Translations under genes and position numbers: made by a program | The notes under the pieces: generated by a model | The model's database searches: none | What the model was told of the DNA's origin: nothing | What the model saw: only the letters and a program-made list of their open reading frames with translations | In this document: positions 1 to 9,272 of the stretch, piece by piece | Numbering within the stretch: the stretch's first letter is position 1 | Layout: each line of letters begins with the position of its first letter | NCBI GenBank assembly: GCA_963665165.1 | Contig: OY761989.1 | Location: forward strand, 992,001-1,056,000 | Source of the DNA: G963663315 sp963665165 | Lineage (GTDB): Bacteria; Pseudomonadota; Gammaproteobacteria; Arenicellales; Poriferihabitantaceae | Reading direction: 5' to 3' | Length of the DNA stretch: 64,000 bases

Positions 1-1194
1 CCCTTCCAGGCGGGCGGCGGAAATGCCGACAATCGAGTGCGGGTCGATAATTTCTCCGGTTGCTTGCCAGGTTTGCCTGATCTGCTGGCGAATCTGCTGG
101 TCGTCGATGCTGTATGAACTGAAACATTGTCTGGCGCGATCCAGTAACTCGCGATCAATCCGGAACTGCCCGGATTGGCTGAAAGACTGCATGCAGACAT
201 TCAGCCGGTCGCTGTCCTGGTCGAGCAGTTCAAACAGGTAGCGTTCGAAGTTGCTCGATATCTGGATGTCCATGCTCGGGGTCAGTGTCGGCGTGACCGT
301 TCGGGTCTGCATGACTCCGGTCCGGAAAAACCGTGTCAGGATGTCGTTGCGGTTGGAGCCGACGATCAGCTTGCCGACCGGCAAACCCATTTTGCGGGCG
401 ACATATCCGGCCAGGACGTTGCCGAAATTTCCGGTGGGCACTGAAAAATTGACCGGCCGGTCCGGGGCGCCAAGCGCCAGGGCGGCCCGGAAGAAGTAGA
501 CGACCTGGGCGGCGATTCTCGCCCAGTTGATGGAATTGACGGCGGAAAGGGAATATTCTTGCTTGAATTCGAGGTCGTTGAACAGCGCCTTGACCAGGTT
601 CTGGCAATCATCGAAGGTTCCGTCCACTGCCAGGTTATGGACATTGTCATCCAGCACGGTGGTCATTTGCCGGCGCTGTACGTCGGATACCCGGCCTTTC
701 GGGTGCAGCATGAAAATCCGGACTGCGTCAAGGCCCCGGATTCCGGCGATGGCCGCAGAACCGGTATCGCCGGAAGTGGCGCCGACCAGGGTGCAGGAGG
801 CGTGGTTTCTGTGCAGAAAATGCTGGAACAACCGGCCCAGTAATTGCAGCGCGAAATCCTTGAACGCCAGTGTCGGGCCATGAAACAGTTCCATCAGGAA
901 CAGTTGGTCGTCGAGTTGCTTGATCGGCGCGATGGCTTCATGATGAAAGTTGCGGCAGACGCTCGTGGCCAGCCGATGCAGGTCTGCCGGTGAAATCGAG
1001 TTGCCGACGAACAGGCCGAGGATCGCGCTGGTCAGCGCCGGGTAGTCCTTGCCGCGCAGGTTGCGAATCTCGTCGGCGCCCAGGCGCGGCCATTTCGAAG
1101 GCAGGTACAGCCCCCCGTCGCTGGCCAGGCCGGTCAGTGTGGCCTGTTCAAAATCCAGGGCAGGGGCCCGTCCCCGGGTGCTGATATATTCCAA
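1..1194 (-). CDS. thrC: Threonine synthase (3' end cut off by the window edge)
   Basis: Converts O-phosphohomoserine to threonine with pyridoxal phosphate, the last step of threonine synthesis, in the cytoplasm. Read on the minus strand, the protein opens with EYISTRGRAPALDFEQA, the usual N-terminus of the family. It carries the cofactor-lysine motif HGPTLAFKDFALQ with the lysine near residue 111, then LVGATSGDTGSAA and NFSVPTGNFGNVLAGYVARK. The frame stays open to base 1, giving 398 codons; family members run about 430-480, so only the C-terminal tail is missing. The start is TTG at 1194: an in-frame TAA lies five codons upstream and no ATG or GTG lies between. It is divergent from def. The neighbouring hom gene, if present, lies outside the window. 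The family call is very secure. Confidence 0.95.
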   Translation of the reverse strand, partial: MEYISTRGRAPALDFEQATLTGLASDGGLYLPSKWPRLGADEIRNLRGKDYPALTSAILGLFVGNSISPADLHRLATSVCRNFHHEAIAPIKQLDDQLFLMELFHGPTLAFKDFALQLLGRLFQHFLHRNHASCTLVGATSGDTGSAAIAGIRGLDAVRIFMLHPKGRVSDVQRRQMTTVLDDNVHNLAVDGTFDDCQNLVKALFNDLEFKQEYSLSAVNSINWARIAAQVVYFFRAALALGAPDRPVNFSVPTGNFGNVLAGYVARKMGLPVGKLIVGSNRNDILTRFFRTGVMQTRTVTPTLTPSMDIQISSNFERYLFELLDQDSDRLNVCMQSFSQSGQFRIDRELLDRARQCFSSYSIDDQQIRQQIRQTWQATGEIIDPHSIVGISAARLEG

Positions 1195-1309
1195 GCGGGG
1201 ATTCTCGTTTTACAAGGCGCCGGATTCTATCACCGGGCGGGTGAAGATTCAAAGTCGGGCGGGGGACGACGGGGGATGCGGAAGGACGGTTCGCGGACAG
1301 CCACGGGGG

Positions 1310-1339
1310 TTGTCCCTGCTTCGGGTTTGGGAATACAAT
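1310..1339 (+). promoter_or_regulatory. Putative sigma70 promoter of def
   Basis: TTGTCC at 1310-1315 and TACAAT at 1334-1339 are separated by 18 bases. Transcription would begin near 1346, 20 bases before the ATG of def at 1366. This supports that start over the longer open frame beginning at 1276. The rest of the 171-base gap between thrC and def shows no other clear structure. Confidence 0.5.
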
Positions 1340-1365
1340 CACGTTTTTATGGCAATTCAACACCT

Positions 1366-1884
1366 ATGGCGACTCGGGAGATACTGGTTTATCCGGATCC
1401 GCGGTTAAGGCGGGTTTCCGGGGCGGTTACTGATTTTGGCCCGGGGCTTGCGGCTCTGGTTACCGACATGACGGATACCATGTATGCAGCGCCGGGTATC
1501 GGTCTGGCGGCGGTGCAGATCAATGTGCCGAAGCGGGTGGTGGTGATGGACCTGTCGGAAGAACGCAACCGGCTCCAGGTTTTCGTCAACCCTGAAATCA
1601 CGATTCTGGACCCGGTTCGGGTGGCCAGCGAGGAAGGCTGCCTGTCCGTTCCCGGATTCTGGTCGAGCGTGAAAAGATCGAAAAAAGTGCGGGTCGACGC
1701 ATTCGATGTCGAGGGCAATCCGTTCCAGGTCGAGGCCGATGAATTGCTGTCTGTCTGTATCCAGCATGAGGTGGATCATTTGAACGGCCGGGTTTTTGTC
1801 GATTACCTGTCCCGGTTGAAACAGGGGCGGATCCGGGAAAAACTGAAAAAGGAAGCCCGGCAGTCTGCCGCGATGGCGCATTAA
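1366..1884 (+). CDS. def: Peptide deformylase
   Basis: Removes the N-formyl group from new proteins; a cytoplasmic metalloenzyme. The 172-residue product has all three signature motifs: GIGLAAVQ (44-51), EGCLS (90-94, metal ligand Cys92) and HEVDH (134-138, two metal histidines and the catalytic Glu). Length matches the family (about 170). The frame could be extended to 1276, but the extra 30 residues are not family-like and would lie upstream of the predicted promoter, so the ATG at 1366 is chosen. It is followed after 22 bases by fmt, the enzyme that adds the same formyl group, in the common def-fmt-rsmB order. Confidence 0.97.
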   Translation: MATREILVYPDPRLRRVSGAVTDFGPGLAALVTDMTDTMYAAPGIGLAAVQINVPKRVVVMDLSEERNRLQVFVNPEITILDPVRVASEEGCLSVPGFWSSVKRSKKVRVDAFDVEGNPFQVEADELLSVCIQHEVDHLNGRVFVDYLSRLKQGRIREKLKKEARQSAAMAH

Positions 1885-1906
1885 GTACCCCGTCTTGAAT
1901 CCGGTC

Positions 1907-2839
1907 ATGCGAGTGGGGTTTGCAGGCACCCCTGAATTTTCGGTACCCTGCCTGAAGGTCCTGATCGGCTCTGCGCTTTGTGATGTAGTTGCCGTGTATT
2001 GCCAGCCTGACCGTCCTGCCGGCCGGGGCCGGAAAGTGTCACCCGGCGCGGTCAGGCAATGCGGGCTGGATCACGGTCTGCCCGTACTTCAACCGCAGTC
2101 GCTCAGGCAGCCGGACGTGATCGAACAAATGACGGCGCTCGAGATGGATTTGCTGGTGGTGGTCGCCTACGGTCTGCTGTTGCCGGTCGCGGTATTGAAT
2201 CTGCCCGTTCTCGGTTGCGTCAATCTGCATGCCTCCCTGTTGCCCCGGTGGCGAGGGGCGGCGCCGATTCAGCGGGCGATCGAGGCGGGAGACAGCCATT
2301 CGGGCGTCAGTCTGATGCAAATGTCGGCCGGTCTGGACGACGGCGATATCCTGGCTGTCCGGCAGGTCGGGATTCCGCCCGATGGCACGGCCGGGTGGCT
2401 GCATGATCGTCTGTCGTCAATGGCCGCCGAGGCGCTGGCCGAAAACCTGCCAGGGTTGCGGGACCGGACGCTGGCGCCGGTGGCCCAGGATCGAAGCCGG
2501 GCCACTTATGCCGACAAGGTGTCGAAGTCGGAGAGCCGGGTGGACTGGACGCGGCCAGCGGTGACGCTGGAGCGAAAAATCCGCGCTTTCAACCCCTGGC
2601 CAATGGCCAATACCCGGTTGGGGGACATGGACTTGAGAATACTGAAAGCCAGCGTCCAGGATCGAACCCGGACTGGCAGAACCGGAGAAATCACCGGCGT
2701 GTCTGCCGCAGGCATCGAGGTCCAGACCGGCGCTGGCGCGCTGAATCTGGAGAGGGTTCAAAAATCCGGCGGCAATCCGGTCGCGGTCCGGGATTTCATC
2801 AATGGAACCCGGGTTGCGGCGGGCATGACGCTGGCCTGA
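1907..2839 (+). CDS. fmt: Methionyl-tRNA formyltransferase
   Basis: Transfers formyl from 10-formyltetrahydrofolate to initiator Met-tRNA. The sequence begins MRVGFAGTPEFSVPCL, as in known Fmt proteins, and has the folate-binding and catalytic stretch NLHASLLPRWRGAAPIQ near residues 106-122, followed by LDDGDIL with the conserved Asp near 143. A C-terminal OB-like domain completes 310 residues (about 315 in E. coli). A TTG at 1895 would add four residues; the ATG at 1907 fits the family N-terminus better. It lies between def and rsmB in one direction, so co-transcription is likely. Confidence 0.97.
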   Translation: MRVGFAGTPEFSVPCLKVLIGSALCDVVAVYCQPDRPAGRGRKVSPGAVRQCGLDHGLPVLQPQSLRQPDVIEQMTALEMDLLVVVAYGLLLPVAVLNLPVLGCVNLHASLLPRWRGAAPIQRAIEAGDSHSGVSLMQMSAGLDDGDILAVRQVGIPPDGTAGWLHDRLSSMAAEALAENLPGLRDRTLAPVAQDRSRATYADKVSKSESRVDWTRPAVTLERKIRAFNPWPMANTRLGDMDLRILKASVQDRTRTGRTGEITGVSAAGIEVQTGAGALNLERVQKSGGNPVAVRDFINGTRVAAGMTLA

Positions 2840-2871
2840 GCGCCGCCAGCGGACCCCGGCGAAGATCGTTC

Positions 2872-4176
2872 ATGTCGCTTTCCCTGTCAGGCGCCCGGGT
2901 TCTCCAGCGAGTGGTCGACGGCGGCCAGTCACTGGAGCGGGCATTGGAACCGGAGGTCGAATCGTTCCGGGGCAATGTTTCCGCGTTGAAGGAACTGGCG
3001 TTCGGCGGCTGCCGCCATTACGTTTTCCTCGACGGTATCCTGTCGAAACTGCTGTCCGTTCCGATCCGGCGCAAGCAGCGCCTGCTTCATTTTCTGCTGA
3101 TCGGGGCGCTCTACCAGAAGGAATTCATGCGGATTCCGGATTACGCCGTGGTCAATGAGACGGTTGCCTGTCTGGATGGCGCCCGGCTGGCATGGGGCGG
3201 GAAGCTGGTCAATGGCGTACTCAGGAACTTTATCCGGAACCGTGAACATGTGATTCGGTCAATCGGTTCCGCCCACATCGCCGCAGGGTTTCCGAAGCAT
3301 CTGTATGAGCTGATCGGGAACGACTGGCCGGATTACCTGGATCGTATCGTCGCCGGGTCGAACCGGAAACCGCCGTTGACCCTGCGCGTGAACCGGCGTA
3401 TCCAGTCCCGCGCCGAATATGAATCCTGCCTGGCACAGCGCGGGATCGGGTTTGTTCCTGTCGTGGACAGCCTGACCGGCCTGACCCTGGACAGTCCGTT
3501 GCCGGTGAATGAGATTCCCGGATTTGCCGATGGCCAGGTATCGGTACAGGACGAATCCGCGCAGCTGGTTGCGGCGGCGCTGGCGTTGTCGGACGGTCAG
3601 CGCGTCCTGGATGGTTGCGCCGCTCCCGGAGGCAAGACCGGCCTGATCCTGGAGGCCGTTTCCGGCGCCGTGGATCTGGTGGCGGTGGATCTGCCGCAGA
3701 GGGTTGCGGCCATCCGCGAGAATCTGGAGAGGTTGAAACTGGATGCCCGTGTGGTCAGCGCAGACCTGACCCGGACCGGGTCGTGGTGGGATGGCGGGCC
3801 GTTCGATCGAATCCTGCTGGATGCGCCTTGTTCGGGCAGCGGCGTGATCCGTCGGCGCCCGGATATCAAACATCACAGGAGGTTGTCGGATATCGAACGA
3901 TTTGCCGGACTGCAATGCGCGATGCTGGATTCGGTATGGCCGTTGCTGGCGCCGGGGGGGCTGGCGCTTTATGTGACCTGTTCGATCTTTCGCGCCGAAA
4001 ACGACCAGGTCATCGAAAAATTTGTCAATCGGAAGGACGATTATGAATTACAATCCCTGGGCGAGGAGTTTGGAATGGCTACACGGTTTGGCCGACAAAG
4101 ATTACCCGGAGTGCATGCCGGTGACGGATTTTACTATGCGAGTATCCGGAAACAGCGAAAACACAGCAAAGCCTGA
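2872..4176 (+). CDS. rsmB: 16S rRNA (cytosine-967-C5)-methyltransferase RsmB
   Basis: Methylates C967 of 16S rRNA using S-adenosylmethionine. The 434-residue protein has an N-terminal NusB-like RNA-binding helical domain (about 1-150) and a C-terminal RsmB/NSUN catalytic domain. Visible motifs are the SAM-binding DGCAAPGGKT (about 246-255), DAPCSGSGVIRRRPDIK (about 316-332, Pro-Cys motif) and YVTCSIF (about 367, the second cysteine). Length is typical (429 in E. coli). It lies 32 bases after fmt and 18 bases before trkA, the usual gammaproteobacterial order. Confidence 0.96.
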   Translation: MSLSLSGARVLQRVVDGGQSLERALEPEVESFRGNVSALKELAFGGCRHYVFLDGILSKLLSVPIRRKQRLLHFLLIGALYQKEFMRIPDYAVVNETVACLDGARLAWGGKLVNGVLRNFIRNREHVIRSIGSAHIAAGFPKHLYELIGNDWPDYLDRIVAGSNRKPPLTLRVNRRIQSRAEYESCLAQRGIGFVPVVDSLTGLTLDSPLPVNEIPGFADGQVSVQDESAQLVAAALALSDGQRVLDGCAAPGGKTGLILEAVSGAVDLVAVDLPQRVAAIRENLERLKLDARVVSADLTRTGSWWDGGPFDRILLDAPCSGSGVIRRRPDIKHHRRLSDIERFAGLQCAMLDSVWPLLAPGGLALYVTCSIFRAENDQVIEKFVNRKDDYELQSLGEEFGMATRFGRQRLPGVHAGDGFYYASIRKQRKHSKA

Positions 4177-4194
4177 GCGGATCGGAGACCGGGT

Positions 4195-5571
4195 ATGAAG
4201 ATCGTCATTCTGGGTGGCGGGCAGGTCGGTTCTTCCATTGCCGAGGTCTTGTCGAGGGAAATCAATGATGTGACCGTGGTTGATCATGACCGCAGTGTTC
4301 TGGAGACCATGCAGGACAGGCTGGATATCCGCACTGTGCTGGGGGCGGCCTCCTCGCCCGAGGTGTTGAGGCAGGCCGGGATCGCCGATGTCGATCTGGT
4401 GCTTGCAGTCACCAACTCGGATGAAGTGAACATGGTGGCCTGCCAGGTTGCCCATACGGTGTTCCATACCCCGACCCGGATTGCGCGGGTGCGCTCTGCC
4501 GATTTCCTGAGCCACCCGGAAATCTTTTGCAGGGAAGCCATCCCGATTGACGTGATTATCAGTCCTGAACAGATACTCAACAACCAGATCCAGCACCTGA
4601 TCGAGTACCCTGGCGCCTTGCAGGTGATTGATTTTGCAGCGGGCAAGATTCGCCTGGTTGGACTGAGGGCCTATTATGGCGGGGCGCTGGTCGGGCATGA
4701 ATTGAAGGATCTGAAGGATCATCTGCCCTCGGTGAAAACCCGGGTCGCGGCGATCTACCGTCAGGACCGGGCCATAATCCCTACCGGGGAAACCATTATC
4801 GAAGCGGACGATGAGGTCTTTTTCATTGCCACCCGGCAAGACATCAAACAGGTGATGCAGGAGTTAAGGAGCATTGAAGAAGTCGGCAGACGGGTGTTCA
4901 TCGCCGGCGCGGGCAATATCGGGTTTCGTCTGGCGCATTCGCTGGAGGACAGGGGTTACCAGGTGAAGCTGATCGAACACAATACCGAGCGTGCCCGCAG
5001 GGTATCGGAGGAACTCGAGAATACCGTGGTATTGCATGGCGACGCGGCGGATGAAGAACTGTTGCGCCAGGAAAATATCGGCAGCGCAGAGGTGTTCTGT
5101 TCCCTGACCAATGATGATGAAGCGAATATCCTGTCTTCCATGCTGGCCAAGCGACTGGGCGCGCGGCGTGTCATGGCGATTGTCAATCGTACCGCTTATA
5201 TCGATCTGGTTGAAAGCAGCGTGCTCGATATCGCCATCTCGCCGAGGCTGTCCACGGTCAGCGCCCTGTTGTCGCATGTCCGGCGGGGGGATGTGGTGGC
5301 TGCCCATTCATTGCGCCGTGGCGTGGCGGAAGCGATTGAAGCGGTGGCCCATGGTGACCGCAAGACCTCCCGGATCGTCGGCCGCAAGCTGGCTGACATC
5401 AAGCTGCCGGACGGCGCCACTATCGGCGCCATCATGCGCAATGACGAGTTGATCCAACTGGACCGTGACGCGGTGATCGAAGATGGCGATCACATCATTA
5501 TTTTTGTGATCGACAAACGCCGTATCCCCGATGTCGAGAAACTGTTCCAGGTTTCGGCGACTTTTTTCTGA
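4195..5571 (+). CDS. trkA: Trk potassium uptake system, NAD-binding regulatory subunit TrkA
   Basis: Peripheral cytoplasmic ring protein that gates the TrkH potassium channel. The 458 residues hold two tandem RCK units. The first begins MKIVILGGGQVGSSIAEVL with a dinucleotide-binding GxGxxG; the second begins VFIAGAGNIGFRLAHSL near residue 235. Each is followed by a TrkA-C-like segment, for example GLRAYYGGALVGHELKDL. Length equals E. coli TrkA. Its end overlaps the longest possible reading frame of trkH, but the likely trkH start is 37 bases downstream, so the two are probably one transcription unit. Confidence 0.97.
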   Translation: MKIVILGGGQVGSSIAEVLSREINDVTVVDHDRSVLETMQDRLDIRTVLGAASSPEVLRQAGIADVDLVLAVTNSDEVNMVACQVAHTVFHTPTRIARVRSADFLSHPEIFCREAIPIDVIISPEQILNNQIQHLIEYPGALQVIDFAAGKIRLVGLRAYYGGALVGHELKDLKDHLPSVKTRVAAIYRQDRAIIPTGETIIEADDEVFFIATRQDIKQVMQELRSIEEVGRRVFIAGAGNIGFRLAHSLEDRGYQVKLIEHNTERARRVSEELENTVVLHGDAADEELLRQENIGSAEVFCSLTNDDEANILSSMLAKRLGARRVMAIVNRTAYIDLVESSVLDIAISPRLSTVSALLSHVRRGDVVAAHSLRRGVAEAIEAVAHGDRKTSRIVGRKLADIKLPDGATIGAIMRNDELIQLDRDAVIEDGDHIIIFVIDKRRIPDVEKLFQVSATFF

Positions 5572-5608
5572 TTGTTCCGGTAGCCGTCCTGCAGACCGAA
5601 TCGAAGCC

Positions 5609-7060
5609 ATGCAATTTCTCGGCGCTGTCAGAATTCTGGGAATATTGATCGCGCTGTTCAGCAGTACGCTGATTCCGCCGATTGCGGTCTCGATACTGTA
5701 CGCGGACCAGGCGCACACCGCTTTTATCACGGCGCTGGTGATATTGTTGACAACCGGGTTGTTATGCTGGTGGCCAGTGCGCGGCTACAAGCGGGAATTG
5801 CAGTTGCGGGAAGGTTTCGTGGTTGTGGTGCTGATCTGGGTGACGCTTTCCGTTATGGCCGCCGTACCGCTGCTGTTGGTGGACAACCCTGAAATGAGGG
5901 TGATTGACGCCTTGTTCGAGGCGACATCCGGGTTGACCACTACGGGAGCCACCATCCTGTTGTCACTCGATACCCTGCCGCAATCGGTGTTGTATTATCG
6001 CCAGCAACTGCAATGGCTGGGCGGGATGGGCATCATCGTTCTGGCGGTCGCGGTTCTGCCGGCGCTGGGCGTCGGCGGCATGCAGTTGTACCGCGCGGAA
6101 ACCCCAGGGCCGATGAAGGATGCCAGATTGACGCCCCGTATCACCGAAACCGCCAAAGCGATCTGGTATATCTACCTGGGACTGACGATTGTGTGCGCGG
6201 CGTCCTACTATCTCGCCGGCATGAGTGCGTTCGATGCGGTTTGCCACGCTTTTTCAACTGTCGCGATTGGCGGTTTTTCCACTCATGACGCCAGTCTCGG
6301 GTATTTCCGGAACAACACGATCTATCTGCTGGCCTGCCTGTTCATGATTCTGGCGGGGCTGAATTTTGCGCTGCATTTCACCGCGGTTCGCAGCTTGCGG
6401 GTCTCCGTTTACCTGAAGGACACCGAAGCGAAAGTCTATTTCGGCGTGATACTGATGGCGGTCATCGTCACCATATTCATGCTGACCAGCCATCGTACCT
6501 ACGACACCCTGGAGCAGAACCTGATCCAGGGAACGGTGCAGGTCGTATCCATCGTCACCACGACCGGGTTTACCACTGCGGAGTTTTCGTTATGGCCGAC
6601 CTTTGTACCGTTATTCCTGATCCTGCTCAGTACGGCCGGCGGTTGTGCGGGATCGACCGCGGGGGGCATGAAAATCGTCCGGATCACATTGCTGTTCAAA
6701 CAGGGGTTGAGGGAAATTTCCCGACTGGTTCATCCGAGCGCCCTGATTCCGATCAAACTCGGTGGCAAACCGGTTGCCGACAATGTAATCAACGCGGTGT
6801 GGGGATTTCTGTCGCTTTACATATTCAGCTTTACCGTATTGCTGATTCTGATGCTGGCCACCGGTTGTGATCTGTTGACCGCATGGACCGCGGTGGCGGC
6901 GTCGTTGAACAATCTGGGGCCGGGTCTGGGTGATGTCGCGCACAATTACAGGGGCATTTCCGACAGCGGCAAGATCATTCTGACCTTCGCGATGCTGCTT
7001 GGACGCCTGGAATTGTTTACCCTGCTGGTGCTGGTTTCCCCGGTATTCTGGAAGGGCTGA
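5609..7060 (+). CDS. trkH: Trk potassium uptake system, membrane channel subunit TrkH
   Basis: Potassium-translocating inner-membrane subunit. With the ATG at 5609 the product is 483 residues, the same as E. coli TrkH. Many hydrophobic segments are seen, with selectivity-filter-like loops such as EATSGLTTTGAT, FSTVAIGGFSTHD and STAGGCAGSTAGGMK, the repeated TrkH/KtrB pore signature. The frame can be extended to 5531 inside trkA, but the added residues are arginine- and cysteine-rich and unlike the family. Transcribed with trkA. Confidence 0.96.
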   Translation: MQFLGAVRILGILIALFSSTLIPPIAVSILYADQAHTAFITALVILLTTGLLCWWPVRGYKRELQLREGFVVVVLIWVTLSVMAAVPLLLVDNPEMRVIDALFEATSGLTTTGATILLSLDTLPQSVLYYRQQLQWLGGMGIIVLAVAVLPALGVGGMQLYRAETPGPMKDARLTPRITETAKAIWYIYLGLTIVCAASYYLAGMSAFDAVCHAFSTVAIGGFSTHDASLGYFRNNTIYLLACLFMILAGLNFALHFTAVRSLRVSVYLKDTEAKVYFGVILMAVIVTIFMLTSHRTYDTLEQNLIQGTVQVVSIVTTTGFTTAEFSLWPTFVPLFLILLSTAGGCAGSTAGGMKIVRITLLFKQGLREISRLVHPSALIPIKLGGKPVADNVINAVWGFLSLYIFSFTVLLILMLATGCDLLTAWTAVAASLNNLGPGLGDVAHNYRGISDSGKIILTFAMLLGRLELFTLLVLVSPVFWKG

Positions 7061-7126
7061 ATCGGCCGATAACGGGGCGGGAATGCCCCCACCGGCTCTC
7101 CGGCGGGCTTTGCCCTTGTATCGCCG

Positions 7127-7147
7127 ACTCCCCCTCAAGGGGGGAGT
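7127..7147. terminator. Perfect 8-bp hairpin between convergent trkH and tolC-like gene
   Basis: ACTCCCCC, a five-base loop, then GGGGGAGT form a perfect stem at 7127-7147. It lies five bases past the stop of the minus-strand channel gene and 67 bases past trkH. A short T-rich tail (GATTTTA) follows on the plus strand, so it could end trkH transcription; the minus strand has no T-run. It could also be a REP-type palindrome. Confidence 0.5.
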
Positions 7148-7151
7148 GATT

Positions 7152-8528
7152 TTAGTGTTGTAACCAGTTGTTTACTCGTTGGATGTCTTCTTCATCCAGG
7201 TCGCCGACGGCCCGTTCCAGTTCCAGTACCGAGAGGATGTAGTCATAGCGCGCGCGCAAGTAGTCCGTTCGGGAGCGTGACAGGTCGCGCTGGGCATCCA
7301 GCACATCCAGGTTCGTAGTCAGACCGGCGTTAAAGCCTTCTTTCTTCGCTTCCAGTGCGCTTTCCCCGGCAGTAATCGCTTCGAACAGCGCCTCGACCTG
7401 ACTGATCCGGCTGGCCGTGGTCAAAAACGCGGTTGTCGCCTGGGTGGCGACCGTCCGGCGCGTTTGTTCCAACAGGCTTTCGACCTGGTTGTACATCAGC
7501 CCGGCCTGCCGGGTTTTCAGTTTGACCAGGCCCCTGTTGTAAAGCGGGAATCTCACGTTGACGGACAGATGGGTTTTGCCGGAACTGCTGGAATACGGCC
7601 CGATGTCGCCGCGGGCATCGGTCTGGCGGTGGCCTCCGTCCAGACTGACGACGGGAAGCCGGGCGCTCTTCTGCCGTTCGATTTCAGTGTTCGCGATTTT
7701 CAGTTCCAGCGATTGGGTGGCCAGCAGCACATTGTTGGACAATGCCCGGTCCACCCAGGAATCCATATCATTGGGCCGGGGCAATTCCAGCGGAGCGGAT
7801 TCGCTCAGCGGCAACAGTGATTCCGGGGTTGTACCGATGATCTGCTGCAGCAACGCGATATCATTGTTTATGTTGTTGCGGGCCAGGATTTCGTTGGCTT
7901 CCGCCTGCTTGAACCGGGCTTTTGCATCGAACAGGTCGGTGCGGGTCACCAGCCCCACTTCAAGCCGTTCACTGGCCAGGTCCATTTGACGCTGGATCGC
8001 GATTTTCTCCAGTCTGGCGACTTCCCCGGCATCGCGCGCCGCGAGTACGTTGAAGTAACGATCCGCGACGCGCAGGATCAAATCCTGCTTTGCCTGGCGT
8101 AACTTCAGCCCCGAAATTTCCACACGATCCCTGCTCTGGCCGATCCGGATCCGGTCTGACTGGTTGTACAACGGCAGATTTACGTCGAGGCTGAGGGCAT
8201 AATCATCGCTTTTCCCGCCGGCCGGGTTTTTGTTGTTCGTCCGGTCCTCCGCCACGCTTGCGCTGGTGGTGACCGAAGGGCGAAACGTGGTGCGGGCGAT
8301 CGGCAGTTCCAGGGCGCTGACGCTGTGGTTCAGTGTTGCAGCCTGGTAAACCGGATCATTGGTCAGCGCCAGCGAGTAGATTTCCCGGAGATCTGCGGCC
8401 AGACTCTTGCCGGGCAAACTGCCGCACAGGATGGTTGCCAGGGCAACCCGAATCAGGCAACGGGCCTTCACTCTGGCCACGTGCCGCAGGGCCGGACTAA
8501 AAATCGAATATGGCTTGTTCATGGACAT
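7152..8528 (-). CDS. tolC: TolC-family outer-membrane channel protein
   Basis: Trimeric outer-membrane exit duct for type I secretion and efflux pumps. The 458-residue product has an N-terminal signal peptide (hydrophobic stretch near 25-35, likely cut after KSLAA) followed by DLREIYSLALTNDPVYQAATL, the classic TolC opening. Two repeated outer-membrane-efflux domains with long coiled-coil helices follow, including ANTEIERQKSARLPVVSLDGG and NVRFPLYNRG. Its start lies inside the end of the Pcm-like gene (32-base overlap), so the two are translated from one message. It could serve the RND pump at 40.5 kb, which has no channel gene of its own, but that link is inference. Confidence 0.88.
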   Translation of the reverse strand: MSMNKPYSIFSPALRHVARVKARCLIRVALATILCGSLPGKSLAADLREIYSLALTNDPVYQAATLNHSVSALELPIARTTFRPSVTTSASVAEDRTNNKNPAGGKSDDYALSLDVNLPLYNQSDRIRIGQSRDRVEISGLKLRQAKQDLILRVADRYFNVLAARDAGEVARLEKIAIQRQMDLASERLEVGLVTRTDLFDAKARFKQAEANEILARNNINNDIALLQQIIGTTPESLLPLSESAPLELPRPNDMDSWVDRALSNNVLLATQSLELKIANTEIERQKSARLPVVSLDGGHRQTDARGDIGPYSSSSGKTHLSVNVRFPLYNRGLVKLKTRQAGLMYNQVESLLEQTRRTVATQATTAFLTTASRISQVEALFEAITAGESALEAKKEGFNAGLTTNLDVLDAQRDLSRSRTDYLRARYDYILSVLELERAVGDLDEEDIQRVNNWLQH

Positions 8529-9147
8529 TTTCCAATCTGGGGACGCTGGTTTCGAACAGGGAGGTTTTTTGTCCGTTTCCCTGGATCATGACAACCTGCA
8601 TGGCGGGGTCGTTGCCTTCGATTCCGACGAGTCTTCCGCGGGCATGGATCCTGTCCAGGAAAATGGAGCCGATCAAGGGGACGGAACCGGTAACCAGTAC
8701 CCGGTCGAATGGCTCCCCGGCGTTCCGGGTTTCACAAAAACGAAAGCAGTCGGCGCAGTGCAGCGCGACATTTTCGATACCGGCCATGGCCAGGTTCCGT
8801 TTTGCCTGCCCGGATAATTGCGGGCGGATCTCGAGGCTGGTCACCTCGGCGCCGAGTGAGGCCATCAGCGCGGCGGTATAGCCGGAGCCGGTGCCGATCT
8901 CAAGGACACGATGCTCCGGTTCCAGTTCCAGGGCTTCAATCATGCGGGCGCTGACTTTGGGTTCGAGCATGACCTGGTCGTCTCCCAGGGGAATCCGGGT
9001 ATCGACGAAAGACAGGCGCCGGTAGCGGTCGGGCACAAAATCCTCCCGCCGAATCTCGCCCAGGGCGTTCAGTGTCCGTGTCGCCAGCACGTTCCAGGGC
9101 CGGATTTGTTGTTCGATCATGTTGATGCGGGCTTTTTCGTAATCCAT
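8497..9147 (-). CDS. Protein-L-isoaspartate methyltransferase-like protein
   Basis: A class I SAM-dependent methyltransferase of the PCMT family, 216 residues. It opens MDYEKARINMIEQQIRPWNV, and the SAM-binding loop EIGTGSGYTA lies near 83-92. The canonical PIMT substrate segment, usually written ISQPYIVA, is replaced here by VMLEPKVSARM. The protein therefore belongs to the divergent Pcm-like branch often found just upstream of tolC, and isoaspartyl repair activity is uncertain. The ATG at 9147 matches family N-termini; the frame extends nine codons further. It overlaps the channel gene by 32 bases. A 125-base gap to the next gene on the other side holds no recognisable signal. Confidence 0.85.
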   Translation of the reverse strand: MDYEKARINMIEQQIRPWNVLATRTLNALGEIRREDFVPDRYRRLSFVDTRIPLGDDQVMLEPKVSARMIEALELEPEHRVLEIGTGSGYTAALMASLGAEVTSLEIRPQLSGQAKRNLAMAGIENVALHCADCFRFCETRNAGEPFDRVLVTGSVPLIGSIFLDRIHARGRLVGIEGNDPAMQVVMIQGNGQKTSLFETSVPRLENVHEQAIFDF

Positions 9148-9272
9148 GGCGGTAGAGGCAATGATCGGATGCATCGCGCCATCATATCAAAAATCAGGAG
9201 GCTTTATCGGCACAAATCCCGAATTTTTGCCGGGAGTCTGCTTTTGCGGGCAGTAATGCCATTCCTGACCGG

